Source of the DNA: Caulobacter endophyticus
GTDB lineage: Bacteria; Pseudomonadota; Alphaproteobacteria; Caulobacterales; Caulobacteraceae
DNA length: 64,000 nt
Assembly (NCBI RefSeq): GCF_003116815.1
Contig: NZ_QDKQ01000055.1
Span: 62,001 to 126,000, forward strand
Reading direction: 5' to 3'
This document shows, one piece after another, positions 32,092 through 42,973 of the stretch. The notes under the pieces are model-generated. The model worked only from the letters and a program-made list of their open reading frames with translations. It did not search any database and was not told the origin of the DNA. The position numbers and the translations under genes are program-made. Within the stretch, counting starts at the first letter, position 1. The number at the start of each line of letters is the position of its first letter.

Positions 32092-33522
32092 CTACCGCTT
32101 GCGCACCGGGAACGGCGCGTGCGCCAGACGCAGCAGATTGGCCGCGCCGGGAGCGCCGAAGGGCGTACCGGCGACGATCAGGATGCGCTCGCCGGGCTTG
32201 GCCAGGTCCAGCTCCAGGGCCCGGGCGGCGGCGTCGGTGGTGACGACCTCCAGGCTGTCGGGCTGGGCGCTGACACGCGGCTCGACGCCCCAGACCAGGG
32301 CCATGCGGCGCACGGCCTCGATCTTCGGCGACAGGGCCAGCACCGGCTGCAGCGGTCGTTCCCGGGCGAGGCGGCGAGCCGTGGCGCCCGTGGTGGTGAA
32401 GGCCACCAGACACTTGGTCGAGCCCGACTTGGCCGCACCGGCGGCGGCGACCACCAGCACGTCGGCGTCCTCGTCGACATGCGGCTGCTCGGCCTGCATC
32501 AATTCGGGCCAGCGGGGGTCGCGTTCGACGCGCTCGATGATGCGGTTCATCATCGCCACCGACTCTTCGGGATAGTCGCCGGCGGCGCTTTCGGCCGACA
32601 GCATCACCGCGTCCGCGCCCTCGTACACGGCGTTGGCCACGTCGGAGGCCTCAGCGCGGGTCGGGGTCGGCGAGCTGGTCATCGACTCCAGCATCTGGGT
32701 GGCGACGATCACCGGAATCCCGCGCTCACGGGCGGCGCGGAGGATTTCCTTCTGCGCCACCGGCACTTCTTCCGGGGCCATTTCGACGCCGAGGTCGCCA
32801 CGGGCCACCATGACGCCGTCGCAGAGGTCGAGGATCGGACCCAGGGTCTGCAGCGCCTGCGGCTTTTCGATCTTGGCCAGCACGGCGGCGCGGCCTTCGA
32901 CGATGCGACGCAGCTCGGCCATGTCTTCGGGCGCTTGCACGAACGACAGGGCGATCCAGTCGACGCCCAGGCGCAGGGCGAAGGCCAGGTCCTCGCGGTC
33001 CTTCGGGGTCAGCGGCGACATCGGAATGATGACGTCCGGCACGGCCACGCCCTTGCGTTCCGACAGCTTGCCGCCGTTGACGACCGTGGTGTTGGCGTAG
33101 CCGGGGCCGGCTTTGGTCACGGTCATCCGCAGCTTGCCGTCGTCGAGCAGCAGGGTCGCGCCCGGCTTCATCGCCGTCAGGATTTCGGGATGGGGGAGAT
33201 GAACCCGCGTTTCGTCGCCCGGGGTCGGATCGGAATCGAACCGGAAGGCCTGGCCGGGCTTCAGCTGCACCGGACCGTCGGCGAACTTGCCGACGCGCAG
33301 CTTGGGCCCTTGCAGGTCGGCCAGGATGCCCAGCGGACGCCCGACCACCGCCTCCGCCGCACGGATGGCGGCGTAGACGGCGGCATGGGTTTCGTGGGCG
33401 CCGTGGCTGAAGTTCAGACGGAAGACGTCGGCGCCGGCCCTGGCCAGCTTGACGATCATTTCCGGCGAACCCGAGGCCGGGCCGATGGTGGCGACGATGC
33501 GGGAACGACGCGCGCGGATCAT
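32092..33522 (-). CDS. pyk: Pyruvate kinase
   Basis: A 476-residue glycolytic enzyme converting phosphoenolpyruvate and ADP to pyruvate and ATP. The ATG is at 33522. Active-site segments are ARRSRIVATIGPASGSPEM at the start, FRLNFSHGAHETHAAVY, the catalytic Lys in VLAKIEKPQALQTL, and metal ligands in DGVMVARGDLGVEMAPEEVP. The C-terminal allosteric domain follows (LVAFTTTGATARRLARERPL). Its start is only 28 bases after the beta-glucosidase stop codon on the same strand, so it is probably co-transcribed with that gene and under its LacI-type operator. Identification is certain. Confidence 0.96.
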   Translation of the reverse strand: MIRARRSRIVATIGPASGSPEMIVKLARAGADVFRLNFSHGAHETHAAVYAAIRAAEAVVGRPLGILADLQGPKLRVGKFADGPVQLKPGQAFRFDSDPTPGDETRVHLPHPEILTAMKPGATLLLDDGKLRMTVTKAGPGYANTTVVNGGKLSERKGVAVPDVIIPMSPLTPKDREDLAFALRLGVDWIALSFVQAPEDMAELRRIVEGRAAVLAKIEKPQALQTLGPILDLCDGVMVARGDLGVEMAPEEVPVAQKEILRAARERGIPVIVATQMLESMTSSPTPTRAEASDVANAVYEGADAVMLSAESAAGDYPEESVAMMNRIIERVERDPRWPELMQAEQPHVDEDADVLVVAAAGAAKSGSTKCLVAFTTTGATARRLARERPLQPVLALSPKIEAVRRMALVWGVEPRVSAQPDSLEVVTTDAAARALELDLAKPGERILIVAGTPFGAPGAANLLRLAHAPFPVRKR

Positions 33523-33550
33523 GCGGCCGCTCCTTTGTCAGTTTGGGGGA

Positions 33551-36034
<2,484 letters not shown>

Positions 36035-36430
36035 GACGGAGCCCTTGAAAGCGAGAAAATCGGAAAAGATCGGCGCGGCGAGCCCGCCGCGCCGCAGTGG
36101 GAGCAACCCCTTGCAGGAGGGGCCTCCAGCCACCGCCTTCGGCCGGAGGGGGGACCGAACAGCCGAAGGCGGCATCCCGTCGACGAAACAGCGTCGACGC
36201 TGGAGCGGGATGAATGGCGAAAATCGGAGACAAGGCTCGGCGGCGTGGTCGCGCGCCGATCGGCCAAAGCGGTTTCCTTCCCTGGTTTCGTTGCGTGGCC
36301 GCCCAGCCCGCCGCCCTTCGAGGCGCGTGGCGATAGCGGTCACATCGATCAGACACCATATATTGACAGCGCTGTCTATCCTCTTTTTGTATCGTTGCGT
36401 TGCGAGGCGCGGCGCGGCGCGGCCCCGCCG
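36035..36430. other. 396-base leader and promoter region of bglX
   Basis: No convincing gene. It holds a LacI-type operator (36365-36376), an 11-base inverted repeat CCGCCTTCGGC (36133-36143) / GCCGAAGGCGG (36162-36172), a perfect 14-base palindrome CAGCGTCGACGCTG (36189-36202), and a GC-rich direct-repeat patch near 36405-36422 just past the halogenase stop. The bglX reading frame stays open through 36343, which seems to be chance in GC-rich DNA. Confidence 0.5.
36365..36376. promoter_or_regulatory. LacI-type operator upstream of bglX-pyk
   Basis: GACAGCGCTGTC, a perfect 12-bp palindrome with central CG, identical to the operator at 41148. It overlaps a possible minus-strand -35 (TAGACA, 36374-36379). 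It lies 330 bases from the bglX start. Confidence 0.7.
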
Positions 36431-37936
36431 TCAGGCCGCCGGTCGCCTCCGCCCCGCTATCTGGTCCAGCGCCGTGTCGTGCAGGGGCGCAGCCTGAACG
36501 ATCTCGGCCACGCGCCGTCGCCAGCCGGCCAGCCCCTCGCGCACCTGCGACAGGTTTGAGAGATCGACCAGCGGATCGTAGGCGGCGGGCCGCACGCCCA
36601 TGCCCTCCAGCACGTAGAACCACGACAGCTCGGTGAAGAGTTCGGTCGGCCGGTGCGGGATGCGTCCCGTGCCGCGATAGAGCGCCAGCCGTTCGGCCAG
36701 GTCCGGCGGCAGCGTCGCGGCGGCCCGCTCGCGCCAGAACGGCTCCTCGCGCCGGGTGGGCTGGTAGTGCAGCACGATGAAGTCGCGCGCAGCCTCGTAC
36801 TCCGCGATCAGAGCCGCATTGTAGTCGGCGATGTTGGCGCCATCGAAATCCTTGTCCGGAAAATGGTCGAGCAGCTTCAGCAGGCCGCTGGTCACGAAGT
36901 GGATGCTGGTCGACTCCAGGGGCTCGATGAAGCCCGAGGCCAAGCCCAGCGCCACGACGTTGCGGCTCCAGAACGCCTTGCGCCGTCCGCCCGTGAACTT
37001 CAGAACGCGCGGCTCGGTCAGCAGCTTGCCCGCCTCCCGCTCCAGGTCGGCCAAGGCCTCGTCGTCGCTGACATGGGCGCTGGAATAGACATAGCCGTTG
37101 CCAGTGCGATGGCGCAGCGGGATCCGCCAGCGCCAGCCGGCCGGCCGCGCGGCGGCCTGAGTGAAGGGCGGCGGGTTCGCGTCGCGCACGGTGAGGCCGG
37201 CCACCGCCCGGTCGCACGGCAGGAAGGCGCTCCAGTCCTCGTAGCCGGTCTTCAGGGCCCCCTCGATCAACACGCCGCGGAAGCCCGAGCAGTCGATGAA
37301 AAGGTCGGCCGCCAGCCGCTCGCCGCCGTCCAGGACCAGGGCCTCGACGAAGCCGTCGGCCTTCAGCGTCGCGCCCTCGACCCGCCGCTCCAGCCGGCGC
37401 ACGCCGCGCTCTTCCGAGTAGGTCCGCAGGAACCTCGCCACCAAGCCCGCGTCGAAATGCAGGGCATGGCGCATTCCGCCCAAAGGCCCCTGCCCTCGCC
37501 CGTCCGCGAAGGCCATGCGGCTGGCGTCGCCCAAGGCCGCGGCCAGGCTGTAGGCCTCGACGCGCGGATCATCGCCCGCCGACCGCAACCTGTGCCAGAT
37601 GTGATGGAACGGACGCCGGTCGACCGACGGTCCGAAGGCGCCGAACGGATGCCAGTAGCGTTCGCCCACGGCCCGCCAGTCGTCGAAGCGGATGCCCAGT
37701 TTGAAGCTGCCCTCGGTGGCGGCCATGAACTGGCCCTGGTCGATCTCGAGCAGCCGCAGGAAGTCGACGATCGGCGGAATGGTCGCCTCGCCCACCCCGA
37801 CGGTGGGGATCTCGGCGCTCTCGACCAGGGTGATGGTCGTTTGCGTCCCACGCAGCACCTGGGCCAGCGCGGCGGCGGCCATCCAGCCGGCGGTCCCGCC
37901 GCCGAGGATAGCGATCGAGCCGATGGCGCGATCCAT
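36431..37936 (-). CDS. Tryptophan halogenase-family flavoprotein
   Basis: A 501-residue FAD-dependent protein of the tryptophan 7-halogenase family. The N-terminus has the dinucleotide fold SIAILGGGTAGWMAAAALAQ. The catalytic-Lys region is SFKLGIRFDDW, matching the Lys of PrnA. The WXWXIP signature is present as GWRWRIPL, and the flavin end segment is VVALGLASGFIEPLESTSIH, with its Glu. Many proteobacteria carry such genes beside TonB receptors for sugars, where halogenation has not been shown. It is 96 bases downstream of the receptor gene, separated by a terminator-like hairpin. I infer co-expression with the receptor. The chemistry is unknown. Confidence 0.85.
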   Translation of the reverse strand: MDRAIGSIAILGGGTAGWMAAAALAQVLRGTQTTITLVESAEIPTVGVGEATIPPIVDFLRLLEIDQGQFMAATEGSFKLGIRFDDWRAVGERYWHPFGAFGPSVDRRPFHHIWHRLRSAGDDPRVEAYSLAAALGDASRMAFADGRGQGPLGGMRHALHFDAGLVARFLRTYSEERGVRRLERRVEGATLKADGFVEALVLDGGERLAADLFIDCSGFRGVLIEGALKTGYEDWSAFLPCDRAVAGLTVRDANPPPFTQAAARPAGWRWRIPLRHRTGNGYVYSSAHVSDDEALADLEREAGKLLTEPRVLKFTGGRRKAFWSRNVVALGLASGFIEPLESTSIHFVTSGLLKLLDHFPDKDFDGANIADYNAALIAEYEAARDFIVLHYQPTRREEPFWRERAAATLPPDLAERLALYRGTGRIPHRPTELFTELSWFYVLEGMGVRPAAYDPLVDLSNLSQVREGLAGWRRRVAEIVQAAPLHDTALDQIAGRRRPAA

Positions 37937-37980
37937 GGCGTTTCCTCCCCGTTCGCGCCCTCTTGCGGAGCGCGTGTCAG

Positions 37981-38022
37981 GAAAAGAGCCGGCGGCGGGC
38001 TCGCAGTTCGTCCGCCGCCGGC
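37981..38022 (-). terminator. Terminator-like hairpin between the receptor and halogenase genes
   Basis: GCCGGCGGCGG (37988-37998) pairs perfectly with CCGCCGCCGGC (38012-38022); on the minus strand the stem is followed by CTCTTTTCC. It starts 10 bases after the receptor stop and would lower read-through into the halogenase gene. Confidence 0.7.
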
Positions 38023-38032
38023 GTGAGAGGCC

Positions 38033-40996
38033 TTACATGCCCAGCTTGAACCGCGCGCCCAGCACGATACGGCGATCGGCCGTGGCGTAGCGGAACGGCA
38101 GGTTCTCCCACTGCAGATAGCGGCCGGTGGGCTCCTCGGTCAGGTTGATGCCCTCAAGCACGATCTTGATCGCTGGGGTCACCTGGTAACCGACCTGGGC
38201 GTCGAGCTGACCATAGGCCCGCTCCCACGTGCCCAGGCTGTGGCGGTCGGTTCCCGAGCCGAACGAGAAGTCGCCCTGATAGCTCTTGTCGCGCCAGGCA
38301 TAGGAGACGCGGGCCTCGAAGCCGTGGCCCTCGTAGAAGCCCTGCAGGTTGAAGGCGTGCTTGGCCACGCCCGGGATCGGCAGGTTGTCGTCGTAGTCGT
38401 TCGACTTGGAGGTCTCGGAGTCCGAGAAGGTGTAGTTGGCGTTGAAGCCGAACCCGTTCTCGAAGGCGTATTGCGCCGCCAGTTCGACGCCCTTGATGCT
38501 GCCGCCATCGCCGTTCACCGGCGCGGTGTAGACACCCAGGGTCGCCCCCTCGACCGAGCCGTCGGCCACGGTGCGCGGCACGGTGTCGGTCTGGATGAAC
38601 GAGTCGACGCTCTTGTAGAAGAACGCGCCCGAGATGATGCCGCTACGCCCCAGATACCGCTCGTAGGCGATGTCGAATTGCGAGGCGCGGTACGGGTCGA
38701 GGTCCGGATTGCCGCCGCTGCCGTTGGTGTAGAGGAAGCGGTTGAGGTTGGGACCCGGGGTCGAGCTGCGGGTGAAGTTGAAGGCCGAGCCCTGACCGAG
38801 CTGGAACAGGTCCTGACGGGAGACGACCCGGGCCGCCGACACGCGCACCTTGTCGCTGTCGTTGACGTCGAACACCGCGCTCGCGCTGGGCAGGACGTCG
38901 GTATACTCGCGGGTGGTCTTGATGGCGTCCGGATTGCCGATGACGCCGTTCCAGCTGTCGGTGCCCCAGTACCAGGGCGTGGTCGGCGTGCCGCTGGAGT
39001 CGATGGTCAGCTCGGTGCGGACCACGCGGACGCCGGCGTTGACGTGATAGCGATCATCCGAGCCGCCCAGGTCGACCATGCCGTAGCCGGTCGTCGTGCG
39101 CTCCTTGATGCGGAACGACTGGATCGGGTCGGCGAACTTCTGGAACGGCGTCGAGGAATAGAGGTTCGACAGCCAGGCGACCGGATTTTCCATCTGACTG
39201 CGGTTCTGGAACAGCGCCGTGATGCCGCCGACCGTCAGCGTCTCAAACCGCTCGGGGTTCGACGCCGCCGTCTGATAAGGCGTGATCAGGGCCGGCGAAG
39301 CGCCGAAGCGACCGTCGTCGGTGGCGGTCTGGCCGCAGTTCGGACGGCCCGGCGTGCCGGCCGGCAGGCCGCACGACTTGAAGCCGATGGCTCCGTCCTG
39401 GAAGTAGCCGTACGGGGTCCAGTCCTGGCCGTAGGTCCGGCCGTTCAGCTCGCCCTTGCCGGAATAGTCGGCCAGCAGTTGCCAGAACTCCGAGTCGATC
39501 TTGCGCTCGGCGTAGCGGAGGCCGGCGCTGATCACCAGGTCGCCGCTCTCGCCGAACTCGGGCCGCCACTTCAGATCGCCGCGGATCGAGGTGTTGTCGA
39601 TCTGGGTGTCTTCACCGAACACCCAGTGCGACTTGGCGAACACGCTCGAAGGCGTGGTGAATTGAGCCGCGTTGGCCGGGGTGAAGCGCGGGTTGTCGCC
39701 GTTGGCGTAGCTGTAGGTGAAGGTCGCCGGCGCGGTGGCGTTGGGCGTCAGGCCCGCGGCCGTGCCGTTGCGCACGGTGTACTGGGTGTAGCGCACGTCG
39801 TTGTTGGCGCTGGCGCTCTCGTAGTCGGCGGTGGAATAGGCCGCGCGCACGCTGCCGCTCACCCGCCCGCCGTTGTCCCAGTTCAGGGCGACCTGGAAGT
39901 TGTCGGTCTTGGCCTGCGAGTCCTGCAGATACGAGGTGCCCTCGGCCGAGTTGGCGGTGACCGTGCCGCTCTGCAGCACGCCGTTGCCGTCGACGCTGGC
40001 GCCGGCCGCATAGGTGGCGTTCTCGTTGGCGAAGGGGAACTTGATCGAGGCTTCGCTGGTCTTGATCTTCAGGTCCGAGTGGAACCAGTCGCCGGTCAGC
40101 TGCAGCGACTCGGTCAGGGCGAAGTCGAGGTTCAGCGAGGCGCCCAGACGCTTGCGTTCCTGATCGCGATAGGTGGCGTAGCGGTATTCCGGCGACCACA
40201 CGTCGAGGGTTCCGCCGCCGACCACCGGACGGTCGTTGAACGCCCAGCCGCCCCGGTTTTCGCCGCCCAGCACGTCGGTGTGGATCTCGGTCTTGTCGTA
40301 CGAGACCGTGCCCAGCACGGCGAAGCGATCGCTGAACTTGTAGCCCAGCACCAGCGAGCCCGTCGGGTTCCAGTCGGTGTCGCCGGCCTTGTTGCCGCGC
40401 AGGTCGCCGGCGATCGTGATGTCGTCACGCAAGCTGCGGGCGTTGCGGGTCTTCAGGTTGATGATGCCGCCCAGGCCGCCTTCCAGCAGCGAGGCGTCGG
40501 GCGACTTGTAGACGTCGACGCCGCCGATCAGTTCAGACGGGATGCCTTCCAGCGAATTGGTCTGGTTGATCTTGCCCTCGCCCAGACGGAACAGCTCCAT
40601 GCCCGAGACGAAGATGTCGTTGTTCAGAACAGTGACGTTCTGGTCCAGGCCCCGGATGCGCACCCGAGTGCCCTGGCCGTTCTCGCGGTCGATCTGCACG
40701 CCGGGCAGGCGCTGCAGCGACTCGGCGATGTTCTGGTCGGGGAACTTGCCCATGTCCTCGGCGGTGACCGACTCGATGATCAGGTTCGAGTTCTTCTTGG
40801 CCGACAGCGCGCTCTGTAGCGAGGCGCGGAAGCCGGTGACGATCACCTCCTCAACCGAGGATGGTTCCTGGGCAGAGGCCGGCGCCGCCGCCTCGGTCGC
40901 GGCGGTCTGGGCCAGGGCCTGGCCCGCACCCAGCAGAACGAACGAGGACGCCGCCGCCATCAGCGCGACCTTCGTCGCATAAGTCTTCGAAATCAT
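38033..40996 (-). CDS. TonB-dependent receptor (Xanthomonas/Caulobacter type, TIGR01782-like)
   Basis: A 987-residue outer-membrane receptor. Two ATGs are possible; the one at 40996 is preferred because AGGGGA sits 7 bases upstream, while it abuts the ATG at 41002. The signal peptide is MISKTYATKVALMAAASSFV... to GQALAQ. The TonB-box region reads VEEVIVTGFRASLQSALSAK, the signature of this large family. The plug has FPDQNIAESLQRLPGVQIDR and VRIRGLDQNVTVLNND, and the barrel ends VLGARFKLGM. With a GH3 beta-glucosidase and a LacI regulator nearby, the likely ligand is a beta-glucoside or oligosaccharide. Two LacI-type operators overlap the promoter. Confidence 0.9.
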   Translation of the reverse strand: MISKTYATKVALMAAASSFVLLGAGQALAQTAATEAAAPASAQEPSSVEEVIVTGFRASLQSALSAKKNSNLIIESVTAEDMGKFPDQNIAESLQRLPGVQIDRENGQGTRVRIRGLDQNVTVLNNDIFVSGMELFRLGEGKINQTNSLEGIPSELIGGVDVYKSPDASLLEGGLGGIINLKTRNARSLRDDITIAGDLRGNKAGDTDWNPTGSLVLGYKFSDRFAVLGTVSYDKTEIHTDVLGGENRGGWAFNDRPVVGGGTLDVWSPEYRYATYRDQERKRLGASLNLDFALTESLQLTGDWFHSDLKIKTSEASIKFPFANENATYAAGASVDGNGVLQSGTVTANSAEGTSYLQDSQAKTDNFQVALNWDNGGRVSGSVRAAYSTADYESASANNDVRYTQYTVRNGTAAGLTPNATAPATFTYSYANGDNPRFTPANAAQFTTPSSVFAKSHWVFGEDTQIDNTSIRGDLKWRPEFGESGDLVISAGLRYAERKIDSEFWQLLADYSGKGELNGRTYGQDWTPYGYFQDGAIGFKSCGLPAGTPGRPNCGQTATDDGRFGASPALITPYQTAASNPERFETLTVGGITALFQNRSQMENPVAWLSNLYSSTPFQKFADPIQSFRIKERTTTGYGMVDLGGSDDRYHVNAGVRVVRTELTIDSSGTPTTPWYWGTDSWNGVIGNPDAIKTTREYTDVLPSASAVFDVNDSDKVRVSAARVVSRQDLFQLGQGSAFNFTRSSTPGPNLNRFLYTNGSGGNPDLDPYRASQFDIAYERYLGRSGIISGAFFYKSVDSFIQTDTVPRTVADGSVEGATLGVYTAPVNGDGGSIKGVELAAQYAFENGFGFNANYTFSDSETSKSNDYDDNLPIPGVAKHAFNLQGFYEGHGFEARVSYAWRDKSYQGDFSFGSGTDRHSLGTWERAYGQLDAQVGYQVTPAIKIVLEGINLTEEPTGRYLQWENLPFRYATADRRIVLGARFKLGM

Positions 40997-41131
40997 GAGC
41001 ATTCCCCTAGGTTACGGCCGCAGAGAGCCGATCTCCGCCGACAGGGTCGACGTGAGTAAGTTCGCCAGTTTTTCGGGATGCCTTGCGCATCCTCCCTTGT
41101 TCTCCGGCCCTTCTCGGGGGTCGGCGGATGC

Positions 41132-41161
41132 AACCTAGGAGCAATGCGACAGCGCTGTCAA
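41132..41161 (-). promoter_or_regulatory. Predicted promoter of the TonB receptor gene
   Basis: On the minus strand TTGACA (41156-41161) is followed after 18 bases by TAGGTT (41132-41137). The -35 box overlaps the operator at 41148-41159, so repressor binding would block polymerase. Confidence 0.5.
41148..41159. promoter_or_regulatory. LacI-type operator, receptor promoter, proximal copy
   Basis: GACAGCGCTGTC, perfect palindrome, identical to the bglX operator. Confidence 0.75.
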
Positions 41162-41163
41162 TG

Positions 41164-41175
41164 GACAACGCTGTC
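41164..41175. promoter_or_regulatory. LacI-type operator, receptor promoter, distal copy
   Basis: GACAACGCTGTC, one mismatch from symmetry. Its centre is 16 bases from the proximal copy, so the two dimers would lie on nearly the same face after 1.5 turns. Confidence 0.65.
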
Positions 41176-41227
41176 AATCGCGTAACAAAATTCTCTTTGG
41201 GTATTTGTACGATTTATCGACTGATAA

Positions 41228-41258
41228 CCGCGAAGCCTTGCGGCAAAAGGCTTCGCGG
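41228..41258 (-). terminator. Hairpin ending transcription upstream of the receptor operators
   Basis: CCGCGAAGCCTT (41228-41239) and AAGGCTTCGCGG (41247-41258) form a perfect 12-bp stem with a 7-base loop; the minus-strand continuation is TTATC, a weak U-run. It lies 45 bases past the small minus-strand gene at 41303-41458. Confidence 0.6.
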
Positions 41259-41302
41259 CGCCGATCATGCCGCCGGCGGGAGGCCGGCCGCGAGGACCGT
41301 GA

Positions 41303-41458
41303 TCAGCCGATCTGTTCGATGATGTGTTCGCGCAGTTCGGCGCGGGTGAGTCCCGGCCAGGCCCATTCGGTACGGGCCGGCGCCGTCACGGCGCGCGATT
41401 GCGGTTGGGTGCGGGGCTTCCCTTGAAGGGCGGCCGCGCGGAGAGTGTTGGTCTTCAT
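41303..41458 (-). CDS. Short basic protein with a C-terminal LTRAELREHIIEQIG motif
   Basis: A 51-residue predicted protein from the ATG at 41458. It starts MKTNTLRAAALQGKPRTQPQ and ends WAWPGLTRAELREHIIEQIG. The amphipathic C-terminal helix resembles the end of several short alphaproteobacterial proteins, and a good hairpin follows the gene; both support it. The ribosome binding site is weak (CTGGA). It lies between lacI and the receptor on the same strand. No function can be assigned. Confidence 0.45.
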   Translation of the reverse strand: MKTNTLRAAALQGKPRTQPQSRAVTAPARTEWAWPGLTRAELREHIIEQIG

Positions 41459-41650
41459 GTAGTTCCAGATAACGGGCCGAGCGAAATGCCGGGCCCAAAC
41501 GATAGTCACGGGAGAAAAACCCAAGGGGCGGCGTCGAAACGCACACGAGAATGGGCGGTGAAGCACATGCGACGCGCGGCTCGAGGGCCACTGGCGATCA
41601 GCGCTTGCATGGAGATGGTGTATCGGCGGCGACATTCAACCCCGCCGACG

Positions 41651-41675
41651 AAAAAGGCTGGCAGAATCTTCTGCC
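41651..41675 (-). terminator. Rho-independent terminator of lacI
   Basis: On the minus strand GGCAGAA-GA-TTCTGCC (41660-41675) is followed by AGCC then TTTTT. It lies 28 bases past the lacI stop codon. Confidence 0.65.
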
Positions 41676-41703
41676 GAAGACCGGATGGACGTTCGCCCGT
41701 TCC

Positions 41704-42726
41704 CTACCCCGCCGCCGGTCCGGTGCTCTCGCGGAGCACCAGCTCGAAGTCAAGCAGGCGCGAGGGCGGCGCGGCGCCGTCCTCGCCCTTCAGGTCGCCG
41801 CTCAGCAGCAGGTCGGCGGCGGCCGCGGCCATGGCCTGGATCGGCTGGCGCACGGTGGTCAGCTGCGGCCAGACGACCTTGGCGCCGGGCGTATCGTCGA
41901 AGCCGGCCACCGACAGGGTCTCGGGCACGTTCAGCCGCAGGCGGTTGGCCACGGCCATGACGCCAAGCGCCATGTCGTCGTTGGAGGCGAAGATGGCGGT
42001 GGGGCGATCCGCGCCCGCCAGCAGGGTCTCGGCCGCCTCGAAACCCGAGCGGAACGAAAACCAGCCCTGGGCCACGCGATCCTCGCGCACGGCCAGCCCG
42101 TGGTCGGCCATGGCCTTGGCGTAGCCGTCGTAGCGCAGATGGGCCGCGCCGTGATCGGGGTGGCCCTTGATGAAGGCGATGTCCTTGTGACCCAGCTTGA
42201 TCAGGTGGGCGGTCATCTCGTAGGCGGCGGCCATGTCGTCCATGCGCACATAGGCCGAACGGTCCAGATCCTTGTCCGGCGAGAGGCGTACGTACGGCAC
42301 GCCCTCGGCGTCCAGCACGTCGAGCACGCGCACGTCGTCGCAGACCGGCGGGGTCAGGATCACCCCATCCATGCGCAGGGTGGCCAGCATCGGCGCCACC
42401 TGCTCCTCGACGTCGCCCTCGGAATCAAGCGGCTCGACGATCAGGTGATAGCCTTCCGTCCTGCACCGTCCGATGGCCCCCAGCTGCACGTCGGTGACGT
42501 AGGCGGGGCTCGGGTTGTCGAAGAACACCCCGATCAGATAGGCCTTCGACCCCGCCAGGCTTCGGGCCGAGATGTTGGGCCGGTAGTTCAGCGCCGCCAC
42601 GGCCTCCTGCACCCGATCGCGGGTGTCGGCCTTGACGTTGGGCTCGCGGTTCAGCACCCGCGACACGGTCTTGATCGAAACGCCCGACATGCGGGCGACG
42701 TCGTGGATCGTAACCTTGGCGTTCAA
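41704..42726 (-). CDS. LacI-family transcriptional repressor
   Basis: A 340-residue regulator with the classic N-terminal helix-turn-helix (KVTIHDVARMSGVSIKTVSR, then VLNREPNVKADTRDRVQEAV) and hinge helix (ISARSLAGSKA). The rest is a periplasmic-binding-protein-like sugar domain (LIGVFFDNPSPAYVTDVQLG, AIFASNDDMALGVMAVANRL, LSVAGFDDTPGAKVVWPQLT). Its gene sits between the receptor and the glk-edd-pgl-zwf operon. A palindrome of the same type as those before the other operons lies 53 bases before its start, so autoregulation is likely. The inducer may be a glucoside or an Entner-Doudoroff intermediate; this is not visible in sequence. Confidence 0.93.
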   Translation of the reverse strand: MNAKVTIHDVARMSGVSIKTVSRVLNREPNVKADTRDRVQEAVAALNYRPNISARSLAGSKAYLIGVFFDNPSPAYVTDVQLGAIGRCRTEGYHLIVEPLDSEGDVEEQVAPMLATLRMDGVILTPPVCDDVRVLDVLDAEGVPYVRLSPDKDLDRSAYVRMDDMAAAYEMTAHLIKLGHKDIAFIKGHPDHGAAHLRYDGYAKAMADHGLAVREDRVAQGWFSFRSGFEAAETLLAGADRPTAIFASNDDMALGVMAVANRLRLNVPETLSVAGFDDTPGAKVVWPQLTTVRQPIQAMAAAAADLLLSGDLKGEDGAAPPSRLLDFELVLRESTGPAAG

Positions 42727-42778
42727 GAAATGGCCTCGCGCGGCGTTGATTCAGCCTTCAAGCGAGACAACAAGCCAT

Positions 42779-42790
42779 GACAACCTTGTC
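42779..42790. promoter_or_regulatory. LacI-type operator upstream of lacI
   Basis: GACAACCTTGTC, one base off perfect symmetry, extended by T and A to TGACAACCTTGTCA. On the minus strand it overlaps TTGACA (42787-42792), a consensus -35 box. Confidence 0.6.
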
Positions 42791-42857
42791 AAGGCGACCC
42801 CTTTTTGAACGAAAGGGCTGAGAACGAGGGTTCTAGCGGCGATTTCCGCCGCGGAAA

Positions 42858-42944
42858 CCTCGTCCTTCGACAGGCTCAGGATCAGGTTTCTATACGTCCT
42901 GAACGCCGGCATGGTCCTCATCCTGAGCTTGTCGAAGGACGAGG
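42858..42944. repeat. Dispersed inverted repeat (CCTTCGACAGGCTCAGGA type)
   Basis: CGTCCTTCGACAGGCTCAGG in the left arm (42858-42882) pairs with the right arm (42920-42944) containing CCTGAGCTTGTCGAAGGACG. The 37-base loop holds no gene. Repeats of this sequence type are widespread in alphaproteobacterial intergenic DNA. It separates lacI from glk and may end the glk transcript, being 30 bases past its stop. Confidence 0.75.
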
Positions 42945-42973
42945 ACCATGCACTGGCTCCGGGAAAACCAACC

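Larger units (their letters stand above)
40997..41302. other. 306-base promoter region of the receptor gene
   Basis: The region holds the receptor promoter, two LacI-type operators and a terminator hairpin at 41228-41258 for transcription entering from upstream. No protein gene is seen in it. Confidence 0.6.

Noticed and set aside
38240..40819. 859-codon plus-strand open frame opposite the TonB receptor
   Set aside because: Antisense shadow; the receptor signature is on the minus strand.
42858..42944. CRISPR-like repeat pair
   Set aside because: Only two arms in inverted, not direct, orientation; it is a dispersed palindrome.
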